NCBI GenBank assembly: GCA_002835545.1
Contig: PIZK01000021.1
Coordinates: forward strand, 1 to 64,000
From: Alteromonadales bacterium alter-6D02
Lineage (GTDB): Bacteria > Pseudomonadota > Gammaproteobacteria > Enterobacterales > Psychrobiaceae
Length of the DNA stretch: 64,000 bases
Direction of reading: 5' to 3'
The notes beneath the pieces are model-generated. The model did not search any database, had not been told where the DNA came from, and was given only the letters and a program-made list of their open reading frames with translations. Below, piece by piece: positions 18,733 to 26,074 of this stretch; the stretch's first letter is position 1, and every line of letters starts with the position of its first letter. A program made the position numbers and the translations under genes.

Positions 18733-19935
18733 CTAGCATAAATAAGATGAAGCAGGCTGTGCTTGACGCACAACTTCGAAACGCCCTTGAGAAAAGACAA
18801 CTTCCGCAGGTAACTCATGACATAAGAAAAATGGCATTGCTTCGGTAAAGCCATAAGCACCACATTGAGCAAACACCAACTGATCGCCAACACTGACATC
18901 TTTCGGTAAGGGTAACTCACCAAGTTTATCCAAACTGGTACATAACGGTCCATGAATATGGAACGACTGAGCCGATTCAGCCGAGTCACGTAACAAGCTT
19001 ACCGGAAATGGTTGGTCGGTGATCGCAGGGCGTAATAAATGATTAATCCCCCCCTGTAATACAAGTAGCTCTTGCTCATAATTAGTTTTACGGTCAATCA
19101 CTTCACTAACATAATAACCATATTCACCGACAGCAAAACGCCCAAGTTCTAACCACAACTCATTAACCTTAGCTTGGCGTTTTATTTCAGATAATGCACC
19201 AGCAAGGTATGGCCAAAGTAATTGCTGTTCACTTTCATGATAAGGAATGCCTAAGCCACCACCGAGATCCAGTACTTTTAACTCAAAGTCTAGCGCTTGA
19301 GCCAATGCAGTTAATGGCGCGATCATCGCTTGCCATAAACTAATTAGCTTATCGGCATCTAGCATGTTACCCCATTGGAAAATATGTAAACCAACTACAT
19401 CAACCTCAGGGTAATCAGCTAAACAAATCTCTGACCATTCTTGAGCGCCCAAGCCAAACGGCGTTAAGCTGTTGCCACCAAGCGGGTTGTCGTCCCCTTG
19501 CTCAAAGCGCAACTGAACACGTAACAACACTTGAGGGCGTTTATTGTGCGACTGACTTAACTCGTTTAATAGCGCTAATTGATTGACACTTTCAACAACA
19601 AAGGTGTTAACACCGCGCTGTAAGAAGTGGCTAAGCTGCTGACGAGATTTAGCCGGTCCGGTATTTAAAATACGATCGCTACCAATGCCTTGAGCTAACA
19701 CTTGCTCTAACTCACCCGTACTTGCGACATCAAAGTTCATACCTTGCTTATCCAAGGTTTGAATGACACGTGATAATGGGTTAGCTTTAACCGCAAACCA
19801 CAGCTTGATTTCATCGCTTGCAAGGCTCGCTATATGCTTGCTTAAACCATCTAAGTCATACACAAAAAATGGTACTTGCTGACTTGCGCTAAACTCGGCT
19901 AGCTGTTCTCTCAAAGGCGTTGGCATTTTTTGCAT
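18733..19935 (-). CDS. LysA-like fold-type III PLP decarboxylase
   Basis: This 400-residue enzyme has the alanine-racemase-like barrel: PLP lysine in FAVKANP (Lys50), glycine loop LGGGLGIPY, GRF in place of the usual EPGR (here ELGR), and GINHLLRPA. The cross-subunit cysteine motif is GPLCTSLDKLG; standard diaminopimelate decarboxylases have GPxCESxD, so the Glu is replaced by Thr. The GAYG motif continues TEAMPFF instead of the usual S-x-x-YN. It could be a diaminopimelate decarboxylase variant or act on an acylated relative, as siderophore decarboxylases do. The ATG overlaps the dapD stop (TAATG). Confidence 0.72.
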   Translation of the reverse strand: MQKMPTPLREQLAEFSASQQVPFFVYDLDGLSKHIASLASDEIKLWFAVKANPLSRVIQTLDKQGMNFDVASTGELEQVLAQGIGSDRILNTGPAKSRQQLSHFLQRGVNTFVVESVNQLALLNELSQSHNKRPQVLLRVQLRFEQGDDNPLGGNSLTPFGLGAQEWSEICLADYPEVDVVGLHIFQWGNMLDADKLISLWQAMIAPLTALAQALDFELKVLDLGGGLGIPYHESEQQLLWPYLAGALSEIKRQAKVNELWLELGRFAVGEYGYYVSEVIDRKTNYEQELLVLQGGINHLLRPAITDQPFPVSLLRDSAESAQSFHIHGPLCTSLDKLGELPLPKDVSVGDQLVFAQCGAYGFTEAMPFFLCHELPAEVVFSQGRFEVVRQAQPASSYLC

Positions 19936-20684
19936 TATCTTAGTGCCTGTTCTAACTCAAGAGCTGCATCACTTTGCTCATCACGATACTTAACAATAAC
20001 TGGACATTGCATGCTTAGACCTTGCTTTTGTGCCCACTCACTTTGCATAGGGCGCGTGCCTGGAATCACAATCGCATTGCGTGGAATCGGTGCGCCCTTT
20101 TCTAACATCACTTCATTAACCGCATCATAAACAGGAATAGAAGCCGATAACGTCACACTTGGTGCTAACACCGCGCCTTCACTAACCACAACACCTTCAA
20201 CTAAGATACAGCCGGCACTGATAAATGCATTATCTTCAACAATCACAGGGCTTGCACCAATTGGCTCTAATACACCACCGATTTGTACGCCAGCAGATAA
20301 ATGTACGTTTTTACCTATCTGAGCACATGAACCAACCAGTGCGTGAGAATCAACCATCGTACCTTCATCAACAAAAGCACCGATATTAATATAAGCAGGA
20401 GGCATAATAATAACGCCCGGCGCAACATAACTTCCGCGGCGCACCGATGAACCACCTGGCACTAGGCGTACACCGTCTTGTGGTGAGAATTGGCGAGGAG
20501 CCAGATTGTTTTTATCAACGAAGCCACCATATGCGCCATCAAAAGCGACGTTTTCGCCCGCTTTAAATGCCGCTAAAATTGCTTGTTTCACTTCAACATT
20601 GGCATGCCACACACCATTGTCATCTTTGGTCGCCGAACGCAATTGTCCTGCTTCTAATTGTTCAAAAACTTGTTGCCAGTTCAT
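19935..20684 (-). CDS. dapD: 2,3,4,5-tetrahydropyridine-2,6-dicarboxylate N-succinyltransferase
   Basis: DapD transfers succinyl from succinyl-CoA to tetrahydrodipicolinate in lysine synthesis. The left-handed beta-helix hexapeptide repeats and the family motif INIGAFVDEGTMVDSHALVGS-CAQIGKNVHLS are intact, followed by GGVLEPIGA. Length is 249 residues against about 274 for E. coli DapD; the missing part is N-terminal. A good AAGGT ribosome site supports the start. Relatives of this short type include the tabtoxin protein TabB. It is 33 bases after dapA and overlaps the decarboxylase start by one base. Confidence 0.87.
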   Translation of the reverse strand: MNWQQVFEQLEAGQLRSATKDDNGVWHANVEVKQAILAAFKAGENVAFDGAYGGFVDKNNLAPRQFSPQDGVRLVPGGSSVRRGSYVAPGVIIMPPAYINIGAFVDEGTMVDSHALVGSCAQIGKNVHLSAGVQIGGVLEPIGASPVIVEDNAFISAGCILVEGVVVSEGAVLAPSVTLSASIPVYDAVNEVMLEKGAPIPRNAIVIPGTRPMQSEWAQKQGLSMQCPVIVKYRDEQSDAALELEQALR

Positions 20685-20717
20685 GTGTTACCTTAAATTT
20701 ATACTACGTAAATAAAA

Positions 20718-21611
20718 TTATTGTTGGTTCGTAAACCATTGATTAATTGACTCGTTTGCTGCCATCAGCGGTGCAAATTCCGTTAACTCGCTATGGGTTA
20801 ACGGCAGTCTTAATTGCGGGTGTCCAATTTGCTGGGTGTGGTGTAATAACACCTTGACTGGAATTGGGTTAGCTACGCTGAATAATGGTTCGATTGCTGC
20901 CTTCCACAGGTTAAACTCCATACGATGAGGTGTATCAAGGCACTGCTGTACATAGAGGTTAGTCGGTTGTGGCCAAGCATTGGCACATACAGAAACTAAA
21001 CCTGATGCTCCCAACAATGAGAATTCAGGTAGTAACGCATCATCACCGCTGTAAATAGCAACGCCCGGCAGTGCTTGCTTAAATTCATTAAATTTAACCA
21101 CGCTGCCACTGGCTTCTTTAACTGACCAGAACATCGCCTCGTCAGTTAGATTAGCTAAGGCTTGAGGTGAGAGCTCAACGCCACTGCGAGAAGGCACGTT
21201 ATAAAGCATGCAAGGGAATTTACTGCGCTCAAGTAAGCTTCTAAACCATTGTTCTTGCCCCTTAGGGCCAGGTTTGGCATAAAGCGGAGCTGCAAGTAAG
21301 TAAGCATCAATTGGTAGCTGGTTGCAAAACTCTAACCATTCGAGTTGACTCTCTAAATTATACCCACCAACAGCCACCATAATCGGTGCTTGAGGTTGAT
21401 GCTGACAAACGAAACGAATAATTTTTTTCTGCTCATTGAGCGATAGCGCTAGCCCTTCACCGGTGCTACCTAGCATTAAAATACCATTTCCAGCTGCCGC
21501 TTGTTGATCCAATAATGTTGCTAATGCATCATAATCGACCCGACCACGCTCATTAAACGGAGTGACTAGTGCAGTCCATAATGGGTAATCTTTCACGTTA
21601 AATGAGCTCAT
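20718..21611 (-). CDS. dapA: 4-hydroxy-tetrahydrodipicolinate synthase
   Basis: DapA condenses pyruvate with aspartate semialdehyde. This 297-residue protein has the aldolase-barrel residues: GSTGEG near 49-54 (usual GTTGE), Tyr137 in LYNVPSRSG with Arg142, and Schiff-base Lys165 in SVKEASGS. These match E. coli Tyr133, Arg138 and Lys161 by spacing. The substitution of Ser for the first Thr of the GTTGE motif is mild. Its ATG overlaps the lysC stop (TAATG), indicating coupling. It may be one of two dapA copies in the genome; a lone dapA-bamC locus is usual elsewhere. Confidence 0.87.
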   Translation of the reverse strand: MSSFNVKDYPLWTALVTPFNERGRVDYDALATLLDQQAAAGNGILMLGSTGEGLALSLNEQKKIIRFVCQHQPQAPIMVAVGGYNLESQLEWLEFCNQLPIDAYLLAAPLYAKPGPKGQEQWFRSLLERSKFPCMLYNVPSRSGVELSPQALANLTDEAMFWSVKEASGSVVKFNEFKQALPGVAIYSGDDALLPEFSLLGASGLVSVCANAWPQPTNLYVQQCLDTPHRMEFNLWKAAIEPLFSVANPIPVKVLLHHTQQIGHPQLRLPLTHSELTEFAPLMAANESINQWFTNQQ

Positions 21612-22984
21612 TAGGCAACACCTTCTCTGTTATTTTCAAACATCGAGCTATGCAGGCGACTCACTACACTTGCAGCAACCTCTTCATCAACAAGGAAACA
21701 TAAGTTATGTGAGCTTGCGCCCTGACAAATCATTCGCACATTGACGTCTTCCAACGTTGAGAACAAGCGGGTACCTACACCGTAACTGCTATCAATACCA
21801 TTACCAATCAAAGCCACCAGTGCTAAGCCATTTTCAATGGTAACCTGACACACTTCGCGTAGCTCAGCTAATAGCTCATCACTCAATTGGTGTTGACCCG
21901 ACGAATTAGAACCTGTGTTATCTAGCGTTAATGCAACACTAATTTCTGAGGTGGTTACCAAATCAACACTTAAATTATATTTAGCTAAAATAGTAAACAC
22001 GCGTGCTAAGAATCCCGGCGCATGTAACATATCCATGCTAGTCACGGTTAGTAAAGTTTGTTCACGACGAAGTGCGATAGCACGGTAAACAGGTTTTGAC
22101 TCTGTTTCATTACGCACGATGGTGCCACCAGCTTGTGGGTCCCTAGAGGAACCAACAAACACGGGAATGTTTTTGCGCATGGCAGGGATCAGTGTTGATG
22201 GGTGAAGTACTTTAGCGCCAAACGTCGCCATTTCAGCGGCTTCATTAAAACTAATTTCTTCTAACGCATACGCTTGGTTAGTGATACGCGGATCAGTTGT
22301 AAAAATACCTGTAACATCTGTCCAAATGTTAATTTGCGCAGCATTAATTGCCTCGCCCAGTAACGCCGCCGAATAATCACTGCCACCGCGACCAAGGGTA
22401 GTTGTTTCGCCTTGCGAGTTGCTACCAATAAAGCCTTGAGTAACAACAATATTGTCATTTAGTAGTGGCTGTAATCGCTCCTCAACTAACGGCGCGATAT
22501 CATCAACTTGAGGAATTGCTTTTCCGTGTTGACCATCAGTTTTTAAAACATCACGAACATCAAAACACACTGATTGTGCACCACGAGCAATGAGCACTTG
22601 GCTAAATAGTGTTGATGATAAACGTTCACCAAAAGAGAGTAATTTATCCGTTAATGCCGCAGATGGTCCGTTAGCAATGGCTAAGCTGGTGTCATTCATT
22701 TGTACCAACAAATGACGAACACGCTCTAATACTTCATTACTAAGTGCTAAGTGCTCAACGATACGTTGTTGGATTTGAGCAATATCATCTAACGCTTGCA
22801 GACGATCCACTTCAGATAAGGTACCGTGACTCAACGCCACTAATAAATTGGTCACACCGCTACTTGCGCTAACGACAACAAGGCGTGTATTAGGATCAGA
22901 TAAGACAACGTCAGCACAACGCTGCATCGCTGCAAAATCAGCTAGGCTAGTTCCGCCAAATTTGGCTATATTTGATTGATTCAT
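21611..22984 (-). CDS. lysC: Lysine-sensitive aspartate kinase (aspartokinase III)
   Basis: LysC phosphorylates aspartate, the first step to lysine. Start KFGGTS, the catalytic region TTTLGRGGSDYSAALLGEA, FGAKVLHPSTL and two C-terminal ACT domains (around VDLVTTSEISVALTLD and VRMICQGASSHNLCFLV) match E. coli LysC along its length. The open frame extends to 23086, but that extension overlaps the riboswitch aptamer. I place the start at ATG 22984 (MNQSNIAKFGGTS), seven bases after GAGAG, giving about 457 residues. That ribosome site is inside a switch hairpin. First gene of the lysine operon. Confidence 0.95.
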   Translation of the reverse strand: MNQSNIAKFGGTSLADFAAMQRCADVVLSDPNTRLVVVSASSGVTNLLVALSHGTLSEVDRLQALDDIAQIQQRIVEHLALSNEVLERVRHLLVQMNDTSLAIANGPSAALTDKLLSFGERLSSTLFSQVLIARGAQSVCFDVRDVLKTDGQHGKAIPQVDDIAPLVEERLQPLLNDNIVVTQGFIGSNSQGETTTLGRGGSDYSAALLGEAINAAQINIWTDVTGIFTTDPRITNQAYALEEISFNEAAEMATFGAKVLHPSTLIPAMRKNIPVFVGSSRDPQAGGTIVRNETESKPVYRAIALRREQTLLTVTSMDMLHAPGFLARVFTILAKYNLSVDLVTTSEISVALTLDNTGSNSSGQHQLSDELLAELREVCQVTIENGLALVALIGNGIDSSYGVGTRLFSTLEDVNVRMICQGASSHNLCFLVDEEVAASVVSRLHSSMFENNREGVA

Positions 22985-22989
22985 TATGT

Positions 22990-23020
22990 TTCTCTCGAAC
23001 AAATTTCGTTCGGAGAACTT
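22990..23020 (-). promoter_or_regulatory. Ribosome-site-sequestering hairpin of the lysC leader
   Basis: On the minus strand TTCTC-CGAAC (23008-23017) pairs with GTTCG-A-GAGAA (22990-23000), ten base pairs with one bulged A, burying the GAGAG ribosome site (22992-22996). The alternative partner is the riboswitch P1 3' strand: AAGTTCTCC (23012-23020) can pair with GGAGAGCTT (23073-23081) over nine bases with one G-U. Lysine binding would stabilise P1 and so favour sequestration. Confidence 0.7.
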
Positions 23021-23066
23021 GAGGCATTTGAACAAAGCAATAGCAACCAGCCATTGCTTATACAAA

Positions 23067-23239
23067 GGCCAGAAGCTCTCCACCAATAATTAGGTGACAG
23101 TCATTAAGGATTCAGCCTTAATGCCCAGAGTAATGATTATCCAAAAATCACTTCCCCTCGGCGCTAGTCCCCATCATTGCAAGTCATGGAAGTTTGGACT
23201 TCTCTTTGCAATTACCTGGCTAACGCTCCTCTTCTGGCC
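23067..23239 (-). ncRNA. Lysine riboswitch aptamer (L box)
   Basis: P1 is formed by GGCCAGAAG (23231-23239) and CTTCTGGCC (23067-23075), nine perfect pairs. Between them are conserved L-box strings as in E. coli lysC: AGAAGAGGAGCGTT, CTAGCGCCGAGGGGAAGTGA, a hairpin holding GGCTGAATCC, CTGTCACC and GGTGGAGAGCTTCTGG. It precedes lysC by 82 bases. It should repress the whole lysC-dapA-dapD-decarboxylase-deacylase operon when lysine is plentiful. Confidence 0.95.
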
Positions 23240-23291
23240 TTTCTCTGTTAAGTCACTTGTGTAACTCAACAGTAAAAGAAAGGTTGCGCGC

Positions 23292-23321
23292 ATTAAATCA
23301 TTTTCGCCCCGTCAAGGTCAA
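23292..23321 (-). promoter_or_regulatory. Promoter of the lysine operon
   Basis: On the minus strand TTGACC (23316-23321), an 18-base spacer and TTTAAT (23292-23297) form a good sigma-70 promoter. Transcription would start near 23285, about 45 bases before the riboswitch aptamer. Confidence 0.6.
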
Positions 23322-23459
23322 GTAAGATCTTTACCAATAGACTAAAGTGCGATAAAGATTCTATCGACAACCCCTTGCCGATAAAATCACCTCAATGCTA
23401 TTGTCGAGTCTAACCATAACCTTGCACCGCAAAATGCCCAATAGCTGAAGTTTCACATT

Positions 23460-24920
23460 ATGAACCCTCTTTTACAGATCACTGATTTACATTTTGACAT
23501 CGATCCACAGCATCAACTATCAATTGATTCTCTCACTATCAATAGCGGTGGGTCCTATTTATTTTGTGGTGATAACGCCAGTGGTAAGTCATTACTGGTA
23601 CAGCTAATTGCACAAGATAATTCAGACGTTCAAGGAACAATCACTCGGCCAGTGAAGACAAGCCTAGTCGGATTTAGTGTTGAAGATGAGATATTGGCCA
23701 TTGATCGCTATTTTGACCGCAGTGAAGATATCGAAGGGGGTATCGATTGGGGGCGCAGTGCCCAAGATGTAATTGGTCATAATGAGATAGCTAAACAGAT
23801 AACTGAGATGCTCAAGATAGAGCCGCTACTTAGTAAACCTTTTAAGGTACTATCAACGGGAGAAACACGTAAGGTATTACTTGCTCGAGCTTTAGTACAG
23901 AAACCTGACTTACTAATTCTAGATGAGCCTTATGCTGGGCTCGACATTGCATCACAACAGCACTTGACTGACACTTTAAACACCTTAATTTCACAAGGGT
24001 TAAGTGTAATCATTGTTGATTTCTACCATCAAGATTTACCGCAAAACCTCACTCACTTTTTACTAATGGCTAACGGAAAAGTTGTGACACAAGGCTTAAA
24101 ACAACACGTGATGGAGACTAAGCTATGGCAACAAGCCAACCAGCAAAAAGTGACTTTGCCACATCACTTACCAGACTGTCATGATTATCAACACCTAGAT
24201 TCAGATATTGCCTTTGTTATGATGAATAATGTCAGTGTCAGTTATGAAGATAACCAAGTGTTTAATAATTTTTCTTGGCACTTCAACTCTGGGCAACACT
24301 GGCGCTTAGCAGGACCAAACGGTTGCGGTAAATCAACACTTTTAAGTCTGATTAATGGCGATAACCCAAAAGCCTACGGTAAAGATATTCACTTATTTGG
24401 TGTCAAACGAGGTAGTGGCGAAACAGTTTGGGATATTAAAAAGCATTATGGTGTAGTCAGTGCTCAACTTCACCGAGACTATCGTGCAGGAGTGTCAGTG
24501 TTAGGGGCGGTATTATCAGGCTTTTTTGATACCATTGGCTTGTATGATCAACCCAGTGAACACCAAATTGATATTGCTAAACAATGGCTTGATTTATTAC
24601 AACTGAGCGAGCAAGCGAATAAACCGTTTTCTCAAATATCTTATGGTGAACAACGTTTAGTATTAATTGCTCGCGCTGTAGTCAAGTTACCGCTAATTTT
24701 AATTCTTGATGAACCTTGCCTAGGCTTAGATAACCAAAATAGAGCACAAATTTTAGCGTTAATTGATTACATCACTCGCCATAGTAATACCCACATTTTG
24801 TTTGTCAGTCACGATGCCAGAGATAAGTTACAATGTTTAACTCATCAACTGGACTTTATAAAGGAACACAAGGGTTATTCAATCAAACAAACTCAGTTAG
24901 CCAAGGACAATGATGAATAA
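23460..24920 (+). CDS. modF: ModF-like ATPase with two ABC domains
   Basis: This 486-residue soluble protein has two tandem ABC ATPase domains. Domain 1 has Walker A CGDNASGKS (degenerate), signature LSTGETRK and Walker B LLILDEPYAGLD. Domain 2 has AGPNGCGKST, HLFGVKRGSGETVWDIKKHYG and LILDEPCLGLD. Length and the RRGSGE-type stretch match E. coli ModF (490 residues), usually listed as a molybdate-linked ATPase though its role is unproved. No modABC genes are close by. The ribosome site is weak. It overlaps the DUF2970 gene. Confidence 0.88.
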   Translation: MNPLLQITDLHFDIDPQHQLSIDSLTINSGGSYLFCGDNASGKSLLVQLIAQDNSDVQGTITRPVKTSLVGFSVEDEILAIDRYFDRSEDIEGGIDWGRSAQDVIGHNEIAKQITEMLKIEPLLSKPFKVLSTGETRKVLLARALVQKPDLLILDEPYAGLDIASQQHLTDTLNTLISQGLSVIIVDFYHQDLPQNLTHFLLMANGKVVTQGLKQHVMETKLWQQANQQKVTLPHHLPDCHDYQHLDSDIAFVMMNNVSVSYEDNQVFNNFSWHFNSGQHWRLAGPNGCGKSTLLSLINGDNPKAYGKDIHLFGVKRGSGETVWDIKKHYGVVSAQLHRDYRAGVSVLGAVLSGFFDTIGLYDQPSEHQIDIAKQWLDLLQLSEQANKPFSQISYGEQRLVLIARAVVKLPLILILDEPCLGLDNQNRAQILALIDYITRHSNTHILFVSHDARDKLQCLTHQLDFIKEHKGYSIKQTQLAKDNDE

Positions 24921-25107
24921 AAAGAAACCGTCAATTTTGCAAGTTGTTTTTAGTGTATTTGCCGCGTTAGTCGGTATTCAGAGTGACCGCAACAGGCAAC
25001 GCGATTTTACACAAGGACATATTGTTCAATATATTATTGCAGGTGTCCTTATCACTATATGCGTCATCGCTTTTCTCATATTCATAGTGAGCCGTATTGT
25101 TCCTTAG
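24910..25107 (+). CDS. DUF2970 family small membrane protein
   Basis: This protein of 65 residues has the DUF2970 pattern: SILQVVFSVFAALVGIQSDRNRQRDF followed by one C-terminal membrane segment. Function unknown. It overlaps the end of modF by eleven bases. Two adjacent ATG codons (24910 and 24913) follow AAGGA; the second has the better spacing. The overlap suggests co-translation with modF. Confidence 0.8.
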   Translation: MMNKKKPSILQVVFSVFAALVGIQSDRNRQRDFTQGHIVQYIIAGVLITICVIAFLIFIVSRIVP

Positions 25108-25233
25108 TTTAATTACTTCGGGAAAAAACCGATTACTCCACATTATTTACTTCCAACTCAGTGGTGAAGCACACTACCTTTTGCTCTGCGTGTAAAAAGA
25201 CAAACTAAAGTCTAAACAATACCTTCATAATTA

Positions 25234-25262
25234 TTGTTATATTATAACACTTGCTTTATATT
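25234..25262 (+). promoter_or_regulatory. Sigma-70 promoter of the ABC/TonB receptor operon
   Basis: TTGTTA (25234-25239), a 17-base spacer and TATATT (25257-25262) give five of six matches in the -10 and a fair -35. Transcription would start near 25269. Two Zur-like palindromes overlap the -35 and the start region. Confidence 0.6.
25235..25249. promoter_or_regulatory. Zur-like box 1
   Basis: TGTTATA-T-TATAACA is a perfect seven-base inverted repeat and matches the gammaproteobacterial Zur core TGTTATAnTATAACA at every defined base. The outer bases also fit partly (ACTT on the right). It overlaps the -35 element, a position suited to repression. Confidence 0.75.
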
Positions 25263-25263
25263 A

Positions 25264-25278
25264 TGTTATAACATAACA
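25264..25278. promoter_or_regulatory. Zur-like box 2
   Basis: TGTTATA-A-CATAACA matches the Zur core at 13 of 14 defined bases. It begins two bases after the -10 element and covers the expected transcription start. Its centre is 29 bases from that of box 1. Part of it also forms a perfect 16-base palindrome at 25261-25276. Confidence 0.65.
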
Positions 25279-25291
25279 AGTAGAGCCCATT

Positions 25292-26041
25292 ATGATTAAA
25301 ATAGACAAGCTAAGTAAGTCCTTTGCCGGTAACTTAGCACTTAATAATTTAAATTTAACGGTAAAAGAACAAAGCGTAACCTGCCTCCTCGGGGAAAATG
25401 GGGCAGGAAAGAGTACAACCCTCAACCTAATTCTTAACTTTATCTCTCCGGACAGTGGAACAATTACTGTTGATGGCATTGATACACAAAAGCAGCCACA
25501 AAAAAGTAAAGAAAAGCTGATTTATCTTCCTGAAAATATAAATTTATACCTTGAATTTAACGCCTTAGAGAACTTGAGCTACCTAGCAAAGCTTACCGGT
25601 GAGTCTCCAAGCACCAATGATATCGAGCAAGCCCTAAGACAAACAGGATTACAAGAGTCAGCTTGGCAAGAGCCACTAAGTAATTACTCAAAAGGGATGA
25701 GGCAAAAGGTCGGTATTGCGCTAGCTATTATTAGGAAAGCAAAAATTTTACTACTTGATGAACCAACATCAGGACTAGACCCAAGCGCAACGCTTGAGTT
25801 TATTCGGGTTATCAAGATGATGGTAGCCAATGGCGCTGCCGTATTAATGGTAACACACGACCTGCATTGTGCTCATGCCCTAGCAGACCAAATTGGCATT
25901 ATGAAACAGGGCTCATTGTGTGACTTATTCGAAACACAGTACCTATCAATGCAAGATGTTGAGTACAAATACCACCATCACATCATCAAGCCAATCGAAA
26001 GCCAGCACAATGCTGAAACAGTCTTAATTCAAGCAATATAA
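25292..26041 (+). CDS. ABC transporter ATP-binding protein, Zur-box operon
   Basis: This 249-residue ATPase is of the ABC-2/CcmA type. Walker A is GENGAGKST (34-42), the signature YSKGMRQK, Walker B ILLLDEPTSGLD and the switch histidine VTHDLH. The C-terminal tail contains YKYHHHIIK, a small histidine cluster that might bind metal. It is the first gene downstream of two Zur-like boxes and is followed by a TonB-dependent receptor and two permeases. It should energise the complex formed by those permeases. Substrate not known; zinc or a zinc-carrying ligand is inferred from the promoter. Confidence 0.85.
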   Translation: MIKIDKLSKSFAGNLALNNLNLTVKEQSVTCLLGENGAGKSTTLNLILNFISPDSGTITVDGIDTQKQPQKSKEKLIYLPENINLYLEFNALENLSYLAKLTGESPSTNDIEQALRQTGLQESAWQEPLSNYSKGMRQKVGIALAIIRKAKILLLDEPTSGLDPSATLEFIRVIKMMVANGAAVLMVTHDLHCAHALADQIGIMKQGSLCDLFETQYLSMQDVEYKYHHHIIKPIESQHNAETVLIQAI

Positions 26042-26074
26042 CTACTTAATACGTAGCAGGAACCTTAAAGTAAC

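Noticed and set aside
18678-18989. Open frame of 103 codons overlapping the LysA-like gene start region
   Set aside because: It lies in another frame of the decarboxylase C-terminus, with no ribosome site or family features.
19935-20684. dapD as a truncated pseudogene because it is shorter than E. coli DapD
   Set aside because: All hexapeptide and active-site motifs are intact, the start has a strong ribosome site and the gene is coupled to its neighbours, so the short N-terminus looks genuine.
22985-23086. N-terminal extension of lysC by 34 codons
   Set aside because: It overlaps the 3' strand of the riboswitch P1 helix, lacks similarity to LysC, and the ATG at 22984 has its own ribosome site and matches the family start.
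25235-25278. Fur box explanation for the palindromes before the TonB receptor operon
   Set aside because: Fur sites consist of GATAAT hexamers; these have TGTTATA half-sites, which fit Zur much better.
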